The position numbers and the translations under genes are program-made. This document shows, piece after piece, positions 5,346-5,407 of a stretch of DNA of 5,407 nucleotides; position 1 is the stretch's first letter, and each line of letters opens with the position of its first letter. Source of the DNA: Candidatus Bathycorpusculum fermentans (GTDB lineage: Archaea; Thermoproteota; Bathyarchaeia; Bathyarchaeales; Bathycorpusculaceae). The stretch is taken from positions 1 through 5,407 of the forward strand of contig WRGM01000068.1 in the NCBI GenBank assembly GCA_009787175.1, in the 5' to 3' direction. Under the pieces are notes generated by a model that saw only the letters and a program-made list of their open reading frames with translations, made no database searches and had not been told where the DNA came from.

Positions 5346-5373
5346 ATAACCTTGTAACTAAGGTTACAGTTAT
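5346..5373 (+). promoter_or_regulatory. Strong hairpin covering the start codon of the last gene
   Basis: ATAAC 5346-5350 pairs with GTTAT 5369-5373, and TGTAAC 5353-5358 pairs with GTTACA 5363-5368. CT (5351-5352) is bulged and TAAG forms the loop, giving eleven perfect pairs. The first two bases of ATG 5372 lie in the stem and the 4-codon GTG mini-ORF (5343-5357) runs into it. The arrangement could control translation of the downstream ORF. It partly resembles a BHB fold but does not meet its geometry. Confidence 0.5.
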
Positions 5374-5407
5374 GGTGATATGCAAAAAGTGTTTGTCTGA
5401 AAAAGTA
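5372..5407 (+). CDS. 5' end of a gene cut by the window edge, with a Cys pair
   Basis: ATG 5372 opens a frame that reaches the edge, reading MVICKKCLSEKV. A CxxC this close to the N-terminus is common in small zinc-ribbon proteins, but twelve residues cannot identify a family. A weak AAGGTT (5360-5365) lies six bases before the start. The stronger AAAGGTGA is 31 bases upstream and separated from it by a hairpin. Coding status is uncertain. Confidence 0.4.
   Translation, partial: MVICKKCLSEKV

Larger units (their letters stand above)
5007..5371. other. Intergenic region with hairpins, AT-rich boxes and mini-ORFs
   Basis: No gene of convincing length is present in these 365 bases. The stretch holds a hairpin after the radical SAM gene, a strong ribosome binding site followed by a 10-codon ORF that itself folds into a hairpin, AT-rich promoter-like boxes, and a 20-codon ORF (ATG 5218 to TAA 5278-5280, beginning MATDQKRNTLRLNP) with no ribosome binding site. 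A second strong AAAGGTGA (5333-5340) is followed only by the 4-codon GTG ATA ACC TTG TAA, then by a hairpin over the next ATG. It reads like a regulatory region or the remains of small genes. Confidence 0.55.

Noticed and set aside
5343..5380. GTGATA repeated at 5343 and 5375, exactly 32 bases apart, the same distance as the intron length
   Set aside because: A six-base match at this spacing can arise by chance. I could not build a bulge-helix-bulge with correct bulges and central helix that removes 32 nt here.

Overview
The window most likely comes from an archaeon or an archaeal extrachromosomal element. The main evidence is a textbook bulge-helix-bulge (BHB) intron inside a protein-coding gene. 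The genes also use short GGTGA-type Shine-Dalgarno sites with a mix of ATG, TTG and GTG starts. All convincing genes lie on the + strand, and that strand is strikingly rich in A and C over the first ~2.3 kb. The left edge is a perfect 20-bp tandem repeat array. One-directional genes plus AT-rich tandem repeats recall Borg-like elements or other large archaeal plasmids, but this is an inference and no marker gene fixes the lineage.

Layout. 1-89: tandem repeat array, cut by the window edge. 90-429: AC-rich leader with a degenerate ~38-bp duplication, each copy opening a possible tiny ORF. 430-1575: MoxR-type AAA+ ATPase. 1610-1873: small unknown Lys/Gln/His-rich protein. 1870-3209: DUF2201-type protein with an N-terminal HExxH metallopeptidase-like domain and a C-terminal von Willebrand A (VWA) domain. 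It is interrupted at 2782-2813 by a 32-nt BHB intron that splits the MIDAS metal-binding motif between D and TSGS; removing it gives a continuous 435-residue protein. 3210-3342: spacer with hairpins and a T-rich terminator-like stretch. 3343-4050: unknown 235-aa protein. 4047-5006: radical SAM enzyme, translationally coupled to the unknown gene. 5007-5371: spacer with several hairpins, AT-rich promoter-like boxes and mini-ORFs. 5372-end: start of a possible Cys-pair protein whose start codon lies in a strong hairpin.

How the genes may work together. MoxR ATPases and VWA/metallopeptidase-like partners form remodelling or metal-insertion chaperone pairs, with the AAA+ ring acting through the MIDAS domain. 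Here the pair is followed by a radical SAM enzyme and two unknown proteins, so one reading is a maturation or modification module. That functional link is inferred from gene order only. The standout observation is the intron: the VWA domain cannot have a complete MIDAS unless the mRNA is spliced (or bypassed), which makes splicing obligatory for full function and a possible control point.
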